A stretch of 64,000 nt of DNA from JANQPA01 sp964548175 (GTDB lineage Bacteria > Bacteroidota > Bacteroidia > Chitinophagales > Saprospiraceae), in contig CAZJQS010000025.1 in the NCBI GenBank assembly GCA_964548175.1, positions 1-64,000 on the forward strand, read 5' to 3'. Shown here piece after piece: positions 18,308 through 27,302 of the stretch. Within the stretch, counting starts at the first letter, position 1; each line of letters starts with the position of its first letter. A program made the translations under genes and the position numbers. Under the pieces are notes generated by a model. The model was given only the letters and a program-made list of their open reading frames with translations, did not search any database and was not told where the DNA came from.

Positions 18308-19216
18308 ATGAACAGATCCCTAATTGGACTTATTCTCTTATTGTTTATTTGTGTCTCCACCGGTAAAGCACAGCAAGCAAGCGCCTTGTCCCAAACCGAC
18401 CGCGACAGCATCTGGCAGATCGAAGATACCCTGGCCGTTTTATCCTACACCTTTCTCAATGACTCCTTACCACAAAATCGCTTCGGCGCAGTCCGGAAGT
18501 TTATCCCTACGTTGGTAAGGGCCTTAAAAACCGAGAACTCATTCCACTATAAGTTTGAACGACTCCCCAACGTTTCCATTCAATATCCACAAGACAGCAG
18601 CTTCCGCGTCTTCACCTGGCAGTTGTACGTCGACGTCAACGAATACCGCTACTATGGCGCCATTCAGATGAATCAGCCCGAGCTGAAGCTGTTCCCCCTC
18701 CGCGACCGTTCCTTCGAGCTGCAAGGCAACCTGGAGCAACTAAACCTGGAGCCATCGAATTGGTACGGCGCAGTCTATTACAATCTAAAAAAAGTAAACA
18801 CCACCCAAGGCGACTACTATCTCCTCTTTGGCTTCGACCGCAACGAGCTGTTCCGAGCCCGCAAGCTGATCGAGGTGCTTTATTTTGATGAAAGAGGTGA
18901 TGCCGTTTTTGGCGCTCCCATCATCCCCGGACCGAGAGGCGAAGTGAAAAAAAGGCTCATCCTCGAATATTCCGCCGAAGCTCCCATCCGCCTGAATTAC
19001 GACCAGGCCCTCGGCATCATCATCTACGACCACCTGACCACCATCGCCGGCAAGTACGACGAAGGCCCCGTGAATGTGGGCGATGGCTCTTACGAAGGCT
19101 TTAAGATCACCAAAGAAGGACTGGAATACATTCCCAAGGTATTCGACTTTGTAAGTGAAGAGCCGCCACGGCCGTTCCCGGTGTTGGATTCTGATAAGAA
19201 GAAAGGGAAAAACTAA
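18308..19216 (+). CDS. Secreted protein of unknown function
   Basis: 302 aa, not recognised. A signal peptide is clear (MNRSLIGLILLLFICVSTGKAQ, cleaved near residue 22), so it is periplasmic or surface-exposed. The rest is a mixed alpha/beta sequence without membrane segments, with repeated YYG/YYL tracts and a basic end (DKKKGKN). No sorting domain is visible. It stands alone between two repeat-containing gaps. Confidence 0.75.
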   Translation: MNRSLIGLILLLFICVSTGKAQQASALSQTDRDSIWQIEDTLAVLSYTFLNDSLPQNRFGAVRKFIPTLVRALKTENSFHYKFERLPNVSIQYPQDSSFRVFTWQLYVDVNEYRYYGAIQMNQPELKLFPLRDRSFELQGNLEQLNLEPSNWYGAVYYNLKKVNTTQGDYYLLFGFDRNELFRARKLIEVLYFDERGDAVFGAPIIPGPRGEVKKRLILEYSAEAPIRLNYDQALGIIIYDHLTTIAGKYDEGPVNVGDGSYEGFKITKEGLEYIPKVFDFVSEEPPRPFPVLDSDKKKGKN

Positions 19217-19262
19217 CGACTGCCCCATCCAGAGGGTGGTCTTTTCTGATGCCAGTCAAACT

Positions 19263-19934
19263 TTAATCGGTATTTATTAACTCATACACCTCCTCCTTTA
19301 CTTCCTCCAGCACCGACCGCACCACCTTATGCGGCCCTTCAAATCGTTTTTCCACTACGGATAGTTTGTTTTTTGTGATGATGTCTTTATGCTCTTGGAG
19401 CCGCTCGTCGGTCAGGTAGATGTCTTTGGCGCCGTAGGTAAAAAAGAGGATCTTGTCGGAGAAATAATCTTTGTAAGGCAGGTAGTCCAGGTCCTCCGGC
19501 AGTAGGCCCGCCCAGAGGATGAGGGCATGGAAGTCGGGAAAGTGGCGCATGATCCAGCGCACCTGGGTGGCGCAGCCCTGGGAGAAGCCGAATAAAATGA
19601 CTTTGACGTCCGGAGTGCATTGGTTTTTGTACTTGTCGTAAAGGCCCTGGATCATCTCTGCATAATCGGCGATTTCATCCAGGCGGTCTTCTTTGGTCAT
19701 CCAGGAGGCGGCGACCTCGCCGCTGACGCCGCCCCAGTAGAAGCGGGAGAGGCCCTCGGGGGCCAGGATGAGGGTGTCGTCGCTTTGGAGTATGTCAAAT
19801 TTTCGGATGAAGTTTTTGGCCAGCTGACCGTAGCCGTGGCAGACGATCCAGAAATACCGGGTGTGTTCGTTGGCCTCGCCGATGGTGTAGCAGCGGGCTG
19901 TTTTTTGGACTTTGAACGTATGTTTTTTAAACAT
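19263..19934 (-). CDS. Alpha/beta hydrolase, phospholipase/carboxylesterase type
   Basis: 223 aa. Nucleophile elbow GFSQGCATQ near residue 120, oxyanion region CHGYGQLA near residue 35, acid in YGAKDIYLTDE and histidine in FEGPHKV near the end, so the triad is complete. It is cytosolic (no signal). It resembles the phospholipase/carboxylesterase family; the substrate is unknown. It is read towards the convergent gene ending at 19216, only 46 nt away. Confidence 0.88.
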   Translation of the reverse strand: MFKKHTFKVQKTARCYTIGEANEHTRYFWIVCHGYGQLAKNFIRKFDILQSDDTLILAPEGLSRFYWGGVSGEVAASWMTKEDRLDEIADYAEMIQGLYDKYKNQCTPDVKVILFGFSQGCATQVRWIMRHFPDFHALILWAGLLPEDLDYLPYKDYFSDKILFFTYGAKDIYLTDERLQEHKDIITKNKLSVVEKRFEGPHKVVRSVLEEVKEEVYELINTD

Positions 19935-19978
19935 GGTTAAATTAGTAATGATAATTCACTTCTAGAGTGTTTGTTTTT

Positions 19979-20049
19979 TTACCGCAAAGGCGCTAAGGGC
20001 GCTAAGGGCGCAGCTTTTTTTTACCGCAAAGGCGCTAAGGGCGCTAAGG
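19979..20049. repeat. Direct repeats of an ACCGCAAAGGCGCTAAGG unit
   Basis: TTACCGCAAAGGCGCTAAGG followed by GCGCTAAGG appears at 19979-20006 and again at 20021-20049, each after a T run. It is related to 18096-18182 in reverse. This is a dispersed intergenic repeat, here between the starts/ends of two minus-strand genes. Confidence 0.75.
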
Positions 20050-20089
20050 CTTCGTTTCTCTTACCATCAACTAATAACCGATAACCACC

Positions 20090-20707
20090 TCAATGCATCC
20101 GATCGCCTCTCAGCACCAGCTCCTTCATAATCTCCGCCTCTCTTTCGAGATATTCCTTCCAGCGCTGGTTAGCTTTTTCCCCGCCGAAGTATTTTCGGGC
20201 CAGTTCGATGAATAAAACGTAATGTCCGGCTTCGGAGACCATAAACTTATGGTAGAATTCCTTTAGCTCATCGTCGTTGATGTGTAGGGAGAGCAGTCGG
20301 AAACGCTCGCAGCTGCGGGCTTCGATCAGGGCACAGACCAGCAGTTTTTCCAGCAGTCGTTCGTCGCGGCTGCCGCCTTTTTTCTGGAATTCGAGCAGCT
20401 TGTTGACGTATTCGTCTTTGCGTTGGCGACCCAGTTCGAGTCCTCTTTTGTCCAGTTCTTTGAGCACCATACGGAAATGCCCCCATTCCTCCGTCACGAT
20501 AGGCGCCAGTTGGTGAACCATTTCTTTTCTTTCGGGGTATTGTTGGATAAGGGAAATGCAGGAGGTCGCAGCTTTCTGTTCGCAATAGGCATGGTCGGTC
20601 AGGATCTCCTCCAGGTCCATCTCCGCCAGGTTGACCCAGCGGGGGTCGGTGGGGAGTTTTAAGCCCAGCATGCGCACGCTTTGGAGTTCGTTTTCGTTGG
20701 TGGTCAT
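20090..20707 (-). CDS. miaE: tRNA-(ms2io6A37) hydroxylase MiaE
   Basis: 205 aa, full length. Ferritin-like di-iron protein: helices with conserved E and ExxH ligands (EMDLEEILTDHAYCEQKAA, VTEEWGHFRMV, EARSCERF, SEAGHYVLF). It hydroxylates the isopentenyl side chain of the modified adenosine at position 37 of tRNA. The start MTTNENELQS directly follows four copies of a 7-base repeat in the leader. It is monocistronic. Confidence 0.92.
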   Translation of the reverse strand: MTTNENELQSVRMLGLKLPTDPRWVNLAEMDLEEILTDHAYCEQKAATSCISLIQQYPERKEMVHQLAPIVTEEWGHFRMVLKELDKRGLELGRQRKDEYVNKLLEFQKKGGSRDERLLEKLLVCALIEARSCERFRLLSLHINDDELKEFYHKFMVSEAGHYVLFIELARKYFGGEKANQRWKEYLEREAEIMKELVLRGDRMH

Positions 20708-20735
20708 GGTTGTTGGTTGTTGGTTGTTGGTTGTT
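20708..20735 (-). repeat. Heptanucleotide tandem repeat in the miaE leader
   Basis: Four perfect copies of GGTTGTT (AACAACC on the coding strand) touch the miaE start codon, followed by a degenerate copy. Changes in copy number would alter leader length or the ribosome-binding region, not the reading frame. Confidence 0.85.
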
Positions 20736-21012
20736 GGTTTTGGGGTTGGTGCAAAGATAGGGAATGTTGCTGGTTATCGGTTAATAGTCGATCATTAAAG
20801 GTTATGGGGGTATCTCCTGCTGTTCGCCCCCTTTGATTAACTCAAAACTCAAGCCTATAAAATGCAAAAAAAATCTAATAAAAGTAATTTATTATTGTAA
20901 TATTTGTATTTTGCACTTATTATCAAGAGATTAGCGAGAAAACCACTTATTTTCCCCATATTCAGCTATAGAATAAACACAATAATTATTTTTAGCTTGA
21001 GAGTAGGTATCT
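20736..21012. other. Divergent gap before the ABC exporter
   Basis: It holds the leaders of miaE and the exporter gene. The part after 20860 is AT-rich with a possible promoter region near 20885-20915. I saw no short gene with a double-glycine leader that could be the exporter substrate. Confidence 0.5.
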
Positions 21013-23202
21013 ATGTTTAAAAGTTTTCCATTTTATCAACAGCTAGATGCCATGGATTGTGGTGCGACCTGTCTTAGGATGGTTGCACGGTACTTTGGAA
21101 GGTATTATTCCCTGGATTACCTCCGGGAGTTGACACACATGGGCAGACAAGGCGTTTCCTTGTTGGGGATCAGTGATGCCGCCGAGAAGATCGGGCTACA
21201 GTCGCTGGCCGTAAAAACAACATACGACCGTCTTGCCAAGGATATTCCTTTGCCTTGTATAGCCCATTGGAAGCAAAACCACTTCGTTGTAGTGATCCGT
21301 GCGAACCGTAAATACGTCTGGATCGCAGATCCTGGTCACAGTAAAATTCGTTTAACGCGGGAGGAGTTTCTCCAAAACTGGAGCAGCGATGTGGAAGACG
21401 GTTCGCCTGTTGGTGTGCTGTTGCTGCTTGAGACCACGCCCGAATTTTTTGAGAGAGACGAGGAAAAAGTCAATAAGTCCGGGTTTCGATACGTCTTTTC
21501 CTATTTTAGCCGATATAGAAGTCTCATTATTCAGTTGATTGTCGGACTGTTTTTAGGTAGTCTGTTGCAGTTGGCTTTTCCTTTTCTGATCAAGGCGCTG
21601 ATCGACGTAGGAGTGAATACCGTTGACGTCGGTTTTGTGGTATTGATATTAACTGCGCAGTTGGTGCTGTTCTTGACGCAGACGGCCGTCGAGCATTTCC
21701 GGGGTTGGATATTGCTGCATATGGGCATACGGGTGAATATCAGCCTCATCTCCGATTTTCTGATCAAGCTCACTAAGCTTCCGATCCGTTTTTTCGACAG
21801 TAAGATGACGGGGGATCTTATGCAGCGCATCTACGACCATGAGAGGGTGCAACGCTTTCTGAGTTCCACCAGCTTATTCTCGCTTTTCTCTATGCTCAAT
21901 TTTGTGGTTTTTGCGGCAGTATTGTTTTTCTGGAATTTGACGGTATTCTTCATCTTTCTCGGTGGGACGCTACTCAATGTTGCGTGGATTCTCTTTTTTC
22001 TTAAAAAAAGGAGAGAACTGGATTATAAGCGTTTCGACCAAAGTGCTGAAAACCAGGGCAACCTGATCGAGTTGATCAACGGCATGCAAGAAATCAAGCT
22101 GCACAATGCGGAAAAGCAAAAACGCTGGGCCTGGGAGCGGATACAATCCCGGCTTTTCCGGACCAGCATCAGTTCCCTTCGCCTGGAGCAATTACAACGT
22201 TCCGGCGCTAATTTTTTTAACGAGACCAAAAACCTGCTGATCATCTTCATCGTAGCTAAGGCCGTTATTGAAAACCAGATGACGTTAGGCATGCTGGTGG
22301 CGATTCAGTACATCGTTGGGCAGCTGAATTCGCCTATCAACCAATTCGTTAATTTTGTGCGTTCCATGCAGGAGGCGAAGATCAGCCTGGAGCGAATGAA
22401 TGAGATCCATACCCGTGATGATGAGGAGAATGCCGACGACAAGGTCACTTTCCTGCCGGAATTGGGCAATATCATTCTGGAGAATATTTTTTTCCAGTAC
22501 GATGGTCCACATTCTCCGATGGTGCTGAAAAATATCAATCTGAATATCAGGAAGGGAAAAACCACGGCCATTGTCGGATCAAGTGGTAGTGGTAAGACTA
22601 CCTTGTTAAAACTGCTGCTGAATTTTTATGTTCCTACTGAAGGAGCCATTCGCATTGGAGACATCAACCTGTCAAATATGCACAACCGGCTCTGGCGGGA
22701 TAAATGCGGGGTGGTGATGCAGGATGGTTTTATCTTTTTTGATTCCATTGCCCGCAACATTGCCTTAGGAGATGAGATAATAGACAAGAACAAATTATTG
22801 AGAGCGGTAAAAGTAGCCAATATACAGAATTTTATCGAGTCTTTGCCTTTAGGATATAATACCAAGATCGGGCAGGAGGGGCTTGGCCTCAGTCAGGGGC
22901 AAAAACAGCGGCTGCTTATTGCCCGTGCCGTTTATAAGAATCCGGAATACATTTTCTTTGACGAAGCTACTGCCGCGCTGGATGCCTTTAACGAGATGCT
23001 GATCATGGAAAACCTGGAAGAATTTTTCACAGGAAAAACCGTTATTATTGTGGCGCATCGCCTTAGTACCGTTATGAATGCCGATAACATTATCGTTCTG
23101 GAAAAAGGAGAGATCGTTGAACAAGGCACGCACGAAGAGTTGACATATGCTAAAGGGGCGTATTATCAACTGGTTAGGAACCAGCTGGAGTTAGGCGCTT
23201 AG
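21013..23202 (+). CDS. C39-peptidase ABC exporter
   Basis: 729 aa. The N-terminal C39 peptidase domain has the catalytic Cys16 (QLDAMDCGATCLRMV) and His in IAHWKQNHFVVV. Membrane segments lie between about residues 165 and 430. The ATPase domain has Walker A GSSGSGKTT (near 522), signature LSQGQKQR (Q in place of the usual second G) and Walker B IFFDEATAALD. Such exporters cut double-glycine leader peptides and export the product through an HlyD adaptor. The adaptor gene follows 35 nt later; no substrate gene was found. Confidence 0.93.
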   Translation: MFKSFPFYQQLDAMDCGATCLRMVARYFGRYYSLDYLRELTHMGRQGVSLLGISDAAEKIGLQSLAVKTTYDRLAKDIPLPCIAHWKQNHFVVVIRANRKYVWIADPGHSKIRLTREEFLQNWSSDVEDGSPVGVLLLLETTPEFFERDEEKVNKSGFRYVFSYFSRYRSLIIQLIVGLFLGSLLQLAFPFLIKALIDVGVNTVDVGFVVLILTAQLVLFLTQTAVEHFRGWILLHMGIRVNISLISDFLIKLTKLPIRFFDSKMTGDLMQRIYDHERVQRFLSSTSLFSLFSMLNFVVFAAVLFFWNLTVFFIFLGGTLLNVAWILFFLKKRRELDYKRFDQSAENQGNLIELINGMQEIKLHNAEKQKRWAWERIQSRLFRTSISSLRLEQLQRSGANFFNETKNLLIIFIVAKAVIENQMTLGMLVAIQYIVGQLNSPINQFVNFVRSMQEAKISLERMNEIHTRDDEENADDKVTFLPELGNIILENIFFQYDGPHSPMVLKNINLNIRKGKTTAIVGSSGSGKTTLLKLLLNFYVPTEGAIRIGDINLSNMHNRLWRDKCGVVMQDGFIFFDSIARNIALGDEIIDKNKLLRAVKVANIQNFIESLPLGYNTKIGQEGLGLSQGQKQRLLIARAVYKNPEYIFFDEATAALDAFNEMLIMENLEEFFTGKTVIIVAHRLSTVMNADNIIVLEKGEIVEQGTHEELTYAKGAYYQLVRNQLELGA

Positions 23203-23237
23203 GTTTGTACACCCTGGCATTAAAAATTTAGTATACT

Positions 23238-24539
23238 TTGAAAAACAACCCTGAAGATATAGAACTGAGAAGTGAAGAAGTCCAGGAAATACTGGGGACG
23301 CCTCCAGGCTGGATGGCCCGGTGGGGGACAACGCTTGCTTTTATTACCTTTATCGCATTGGCCTGGGCGGCTTACTGGATTAAATATCCGGACATCATCA
23401 AGGCCGAGATCACCATTACCACAGAAGATCCTCCCCACACCATCAACAGCAGGGCGCCGGGCGATAAAGTCTCGGATATTCTCGTTGCCAATAATGACAG
23501 TGTGGGCGTCGGAGAAGTATTGCTGGTATTCGAAAGCCCTGATGATGCTTCTTATATTGATGTAATGATCCTTTACGATCAGTTGTTATTCTTTAAAGAC
23601 GTTTCCGAATCAGCATTACTCAACTTTGAGCCCCAGAAAGACCTTCGTCTGGGAAGTGGAGAATTATCCCAGGCCTTTTTTGATTTTCAAAAAAGCCAGA
23701 TTGACTACCGGCTCTCGCTTCAGCCGGCAGGATCAAGAAGTCAGTCTGAAAACCGCGTTGCTCAGCTGCGCTCTGGGATTTCGGCTCAGGAACAACTGAA
23801 AATGAAACTGGCCAAGGAGATCGATTACGCCTATCGCAGGGTTGATCGTGACAAACAACGATATGCTGAGGGTAAGATCGCCTTTGAATTATATCGAACT
23901 TCCCAGGAAAACCTTACTTCCCTGGAGCGAGAGATGCAGGGCGCCATTTCCAATATCAAGGGAATGGAGTTTATGATCAACGCTATTCAAAGAGAACAAT
24001 CTAACGAGCGGAAAGATATTTCTACCTTACAGCAAGAGGCAGCTATTCGGATGAAGGAACAATTCAGCAGGCTCAAGAACATGGTGGAGCAATGGTGCAA
24101 CCGCTACCTGGTTACCTCACCCATTCATGGTACGGTGATGTATTCGCAGGAAAACCTTCGGGAGCAATATGTGATTTCGAGGGTAAGCCCTATTTTTATC
24201 ATTGTGCCTCCCGATAGTACGGAGACGATCGGCAAGGCTAATCTCCCGATCGAAGGCTCCGGAAAAGTCCGCCCCGGTCAAAGAGTAGTGGTCAAGCTGA
24301 ACAGCTATCCATTCCCTGATTTCGGGGCAATGGTCGGCAAAGTAAAATGGAAAGCACGTGCCCCGATCAATGAGTCGGAAATCCCCATTGAGGTGACCTT
24401 CCCGGATGGATTAATGACTAATTCTGGGGAAAAGATCGAGACTTCCAGAGAACTGAAAGGAGAGGCCCAGATCATCACAGAGAATAAAAGCCTGATCGAC
24501 TGGGTGACGCAAGGATTTCGCAGTAACCGCTTGAGATAA
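23238..24539 (+). CDS. HlyD-family membrane fusion adaptor
   Basis: 433 aa from a TTG start; no upstream ATG fits. One membrane segment lies at about 32-50. A biotinyl-lipoyl-like beta half (NSRAPGDKVSDILVANNDSV), a long coiled-coil hairpin (about 150-280) and the second beta half (VTSPIHGTVMYSQENL) follow. Together with the C39 ABC transporter it forms an inner-membrane and periplasmic export channel; the outer-membrane partner is not in the window. It ends before a palindromic gap. Confidence 0.9.
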   Translation: MKNNPEDIELRSEEVQEILGTPPGWMARWGTTLAFITFIALAWAAYWIKYPDIIKAEITITTEDPPHTINSRAPGDKVSDILVANNDSVGVGEVLLVFESPDDASYIDVMILYDQLLFFKDVSESALLNFEPQKDLRLGSGELSQAFFDFQKSQIDYRLSLQPAGSRSQSENRVAQLRSGISAQEQLKMKLAKEIDYAYRRVDRDKQRYAEGKIAFELYRTSQENLTSLEREMQGAISNIKGMEFMINAIQREQSNERKDISTLQQEAAIRMKEQFSRLKNMVEQWCNRYLVTSPIHGTVMYSQENLREQYVISRVSPIFIIVPPDSTETIGKANLPIEGSGKVRPGQRVVVKLNSYPFPDFGAMVGKVKWKARAPINESEIPIEVTFPDGLMTNSGEKIETSRELKGEAQIITENKSLIDWVTQGFRSNRLR

Positions 24540-24575
24540 ATTGGAATCCTCTCTGATTTAGCAGATTAGTTTGGC

Positions 24576-24631
24576 ACGCAGATTTCGCTAATAACGCAGA
24601 TGTATTTCTACGAAATTTGCGAAATCTACGT
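24576..24631. terminator. Inverted repeat between convergent genes
   Basis: ACGCAGATTTCGC (24576-24588) pairs with GCGAAATCTACGT (24619-24631) at 12 of 13 bases. It is of the same CGCAGAT-rich type as the large hairpin at 51279-51408. It probably terminates the HlyD gene and lpdA. Confidence 0.6.
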
Positions 24632-24686
24632 GTTACAAAAATTTCCAAAATCTACCAAACCTCTTTTTTGAGGAAGCAAAGCAGTG

Positions 24687-26084
24687 TTACAAATGAATCA
24701 CTTCTCCATAAGCTGCTGCTGCTGCTTCCATAATCGCTTCACTCATAGTGGGATGAGGGTGGACGGTTTTGATGATCTCATGCCCGGTAGTTTCTAATTT
24801 TCTGGCGGCGACTACTTCGGCGATCATTTCGGTGACATTTTGTCCGACCATATGGGCGCCCAGGAATTCTCCGTATTTGGCGTCGAAGATCACTTTAACG
24901 AATCCGCTTTTATCCCCTGCGGCACTGGCTTTTCCGGAAGCAGAGAAGGGGAATTTACCGACTTTGATCTCATAGCCGGCATCTTTGGCCGCTTGTTCGG
25001 TATAGCCTACGGAGGCTACTTCAGGCACGCAATAGGTACAAGAGGGAATATTATTGTAATCCAGCGGCTGAGGATGATGGCCGGCTATATTTTCAACGCA
25101 GATGATACCTTCGGCGCTGGCTACGTGCGCAAGAGCAGGCCCGTGAGTAACGTCTCCGATAGCGTAGATACCGGCCACATTGGTACGGTAAAATTCATCC
25201 ACTTTAATGACGCCCCTATCGGTTTCGATACCTAGGGCTTCCAGTCCGACATCTTCCGTATTGGGAGTGACGCCGACGGCGGAAAGCACCACGTCGCACT
25301 TGATCTCTTCGCTCGTTCCTTTTTTGCGGTCTTTTACAGTGACGGTACAGCCTCTGCCTTTAGTATCGACAGCCTCTACAGAAGTATTGGCTAATACTTT
25401 GATGCCCTTCTTTTTGTAGATCTTGCTCAATTCTTTTGATACTTCAACATCTTCCCGGGGCACCAGGCCTTGTTCCAGGAATTCCACCACAGTCACCTCT
25501 GTGCCGATGGAGTTATAGAAATAAGCGAACTCAACGCCTATAGCACCTGCACCGACGATGACCATGCGTTTGGGTTGTTTGTCGAGAGACATGGCTTTGC
25601 GGTATTCGATGATTTTTTTGCCGTCGATCGCCACATTGGGCAGTTCTTTAGCCCGGCCACCGGTAGCTATGATGATGTGTTCAGCGGAATATTCCTGGAC
25701 ATTGCCGTCCGCATCGGTCACCGATACTTTTTTACCTCTTGCGAGTCGGCCATGGCCGGAGAGCACCTCGATCTTATTTTTTCTAAAAAGAAAATTGATC
25801 CCTTTACTCATGCCGTCTGCTACATTACGGCTTCTGGTGATCATGCCGCCGAAATCGACCTCACTTTTCTCGACTTTGATGCCGTATTCTTCTGCATGAG
25901 AGATGTATTCGAATACCTGGGCGCTTTTCAGGAGCGCTTTAGTAGGAATACAGCCCCAGTTCAGGCAGATGCCTCCCAGAGATTCCTTTTCCACCACTGC
26001 TACTTTCATGCCTAACTGAGCGGCGCGAATTGCCGCCACGTAACCGCCCGGGCCACTTCCGATAACAATTAAATCGTACTGCAT
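24687..26084 (-). CDS. lpdA: Dihydrolipoyl dehydrogenase
   Basis: 465 aa from the ATG at 26084 (MQYDLIVIGSGPGGY); the frame is open upstream to 26153, but family members start here. FAD-binding GSGPGGYVAA, redox disulfide GGICLNWGCIPTK, NAD-binding GAGAIGVEFA, and the C-terminal HPHPTMSEA with the catalytic His. It is the E3 component of the pyruvate and 2-oxoglutarate dehydrogenase complexes. The E1 and E2 genes are not nearby. It is monocistronic. Confidence 0.96.
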   Translation of the reverse strand: MQYDLIVIGSGPGGYVAAIRAAQLGMKVAVVEKESLGGICLNWGCIPTKALLKSAQVFEYISHAEEYGIKVEKSEVDFGGMITRSRNVADGMSKGINFLFRKNKIEVLSGHGRLARGKKVSVTDADGNVQEYSAEHIIIATGGRAKELPNVAIDGKKIIEYRKAMSLDKQPKRMVIVGAGAIGVEFAYFYNSIGTEVTVVEFLEQGLVPREDVEVSKELSKIYKKKGIKVLANTSVEAVDTKGRGCTVTVKDRKKGTSEEIKCDVVLSAVGVTPNTEDVGLEALGIETDRGVIKVDEFYRTNVAGIYAIGDVTHGPALAHVASAEGIICVENIAGHHPQPLDYNNIPSCTYCVPEVASVGYTEQAAKDAGYEIKVGKFPFSASGKASAAGDKSGFVKVIFDAKYGEFLGAHMVGQNVTEMIAEVVAARKLETTGHEIIKTVHPHPTMSEAIMEAAAAAYGEVIHL

Positions 26085-26187
26085 AAATATGTTTTTACAA
26101 CTAGTAAATGGTTTTACAGAGGCTGCCTGGACAGCGCCCTCTGAATCGCCCAAAGATAGTTATTGATGTTTAAAAAATAAAAAAACC

Positions 26188-26208
26188 CCGCCGCATGATA
26201 GCCGGCGG
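26188..26208 (-). terminator. GC-rich hairpin followed by T run on the minus strand
   Basis: CCGCCG and CGGCGG pair around a 9-base loop; on the minus strand it runs into GGTTTTTTT. It could end transcripts from the lipoprotein gene or act as an attenuator ahead of lpdA, about 100 nt downstream. Confidence 0.5.
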
Positions 26209-26335
26209 AGCTCACCTAACTTACTGATACTGATATATCTTGGCTACAAACGAAAAATCGCTTTAGTGAATAATCGGTCGTAAGGATATCAAGGATGATT
26301 ATTTTAAATGAATTGCTGACCAATCAGAAGTGCAA

Positions 26336-26390
26336 AAAAAAGCCTTACACCTGTTTGAAAAGAGTAGGATCGGTTCGGTGTTGGCTTTTT
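26336..26390 (-). terminator. Possible terminator of the lipoprotein gene
   Basis: AAAAAGCC-tt-ACACC pairs with GGTGT-t-GGCTTTTT, with T runs at the minus-strand 3' end. It is about 230 nt past the stop at 26623, which is rather far. Confidence 0.4.
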
Positions 26391-26622
26391 CTTTCATGGC
26401 GCAGCAATTTAAATTCTTTAATGATATAAAGGTAGAAATAATCAGTCAGCTTCACAAGGGGAAGATTATTTTTTATTTTAAAAAAAAGTATCAACTTTTT
26501 GATTAAAAAATTGATTTTGAAGTGAATATATTTTATTATAAAAATAAATATGTTGTATTGGCCGAAGCTTGCAAAAAAAAAACAGTATCCCGGCAGACAA
26601 GTTCCTTGAAGGGAAGCGCAGT

Positions 26623-27147
26623 TCATTGGCCGGGATTTTCGGAAAGGGTAACCAAAAGAATGTTTTCATCTCCACCTTCTATGCGGTCGATTTTTACATA
26701 AAAGCCTTGTTGCACTTCCAGGTACTCTGCCAGTTTGAACTCAGCAGCTTTCTCTGCAATGCTCTGGGCCCATGATCCGTAGCTGAAAAATTGCGTTCCA
26801 AGGTTGCCCAGTTCTTGAAAGGACTCAATAGTCCGGCTTATCCAATATTCCGGCTTGCCGGTGTCAATGGAGTCCGGAGGAGGGGAGGTTGCGAATTGGT
26901 ATTCCTGTTTGATATAGTCGCATCCCGATTGGTAAATGGTGAGTTCCATACCAGATTGAAACCTGACCTTTTCGATACCCTCTTTTTGTTTGATCCGGAA
27001 GCGGTGAGAAGTTACTTCTTCCATTTCCGGGTCGAAGATCGCCTCTGGTTTGCCGTATTTGCATTGCTCAAAACCGTCGTCGGCCGTATTGTTTTGGCAT
27101 GAAAGGAACAGGGTTCCCAGCAATAAAAGAAAGATGCCGTATTTCAT
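26623..27147 (-). CDS. Lipoprotein of unknown function
   Basis: 174 aa. The signal MKYGIFLLLLGTLFLSC is a lipobox with the lipidated Cys at 17, so it is an envelope lipoprotein. The rest is small alpha/beta with a further Cys pair (CKYGKPE, SGCDYIK). The family was not recognised. It is divergent from folE, with about 155 nt between. Confidence 0.75.
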   Translation of the reverse strand: MKYGIFLLLLGTLFLSCQNNTADDGFEQCKYGKPEAIFDPEMEEVTSHRFRIKQKEGIEKVRFQSGMELTIYQSGCDYIKQEYQFATSPPPDSIDTGKPEYWISRTIESFQELGNLGTQFFSYGSWAQSIAEKAAEFKLAEYLEVQQGFYVKIDRIEGGDENILLVTLSENPGQ

Positions 27148-27302
27148 AAATGATGATTTGTTTTTCGCAAAAAAAGATTATGGGCTGTATTTAAAGCTTT
27201 AAAAAGAAAATCAATAAGCAAGGTATTAATGTTTGAACAAAGTATTTCAAAAGGCGTTTACGTTGAGGTTTCTTTAATCATACAAAAATACAAATAAGAA
27301 CT

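Larger units (their letters stand above)
26085..26622. other. 538-nt gap with two minus-strand hairpins
   Basis: AT-rich region upstream of lpdA and downstream of the lipoprotein gene. It contains the GC-rich hairpin at 26188-26208 and an A/T-flanked hairpin at 26336-26390. The open frames within it are short and AT-driven, and none looks real. Confidence 0.5.

Noticed and set aside
26345..26626. 93-aa minus-strand frame in the AT-rich gap
   Set aside because: Composition is AT-driven, with runs of Phe, Ile and Lys, and it crosses a probable terminator; no family resemblance.
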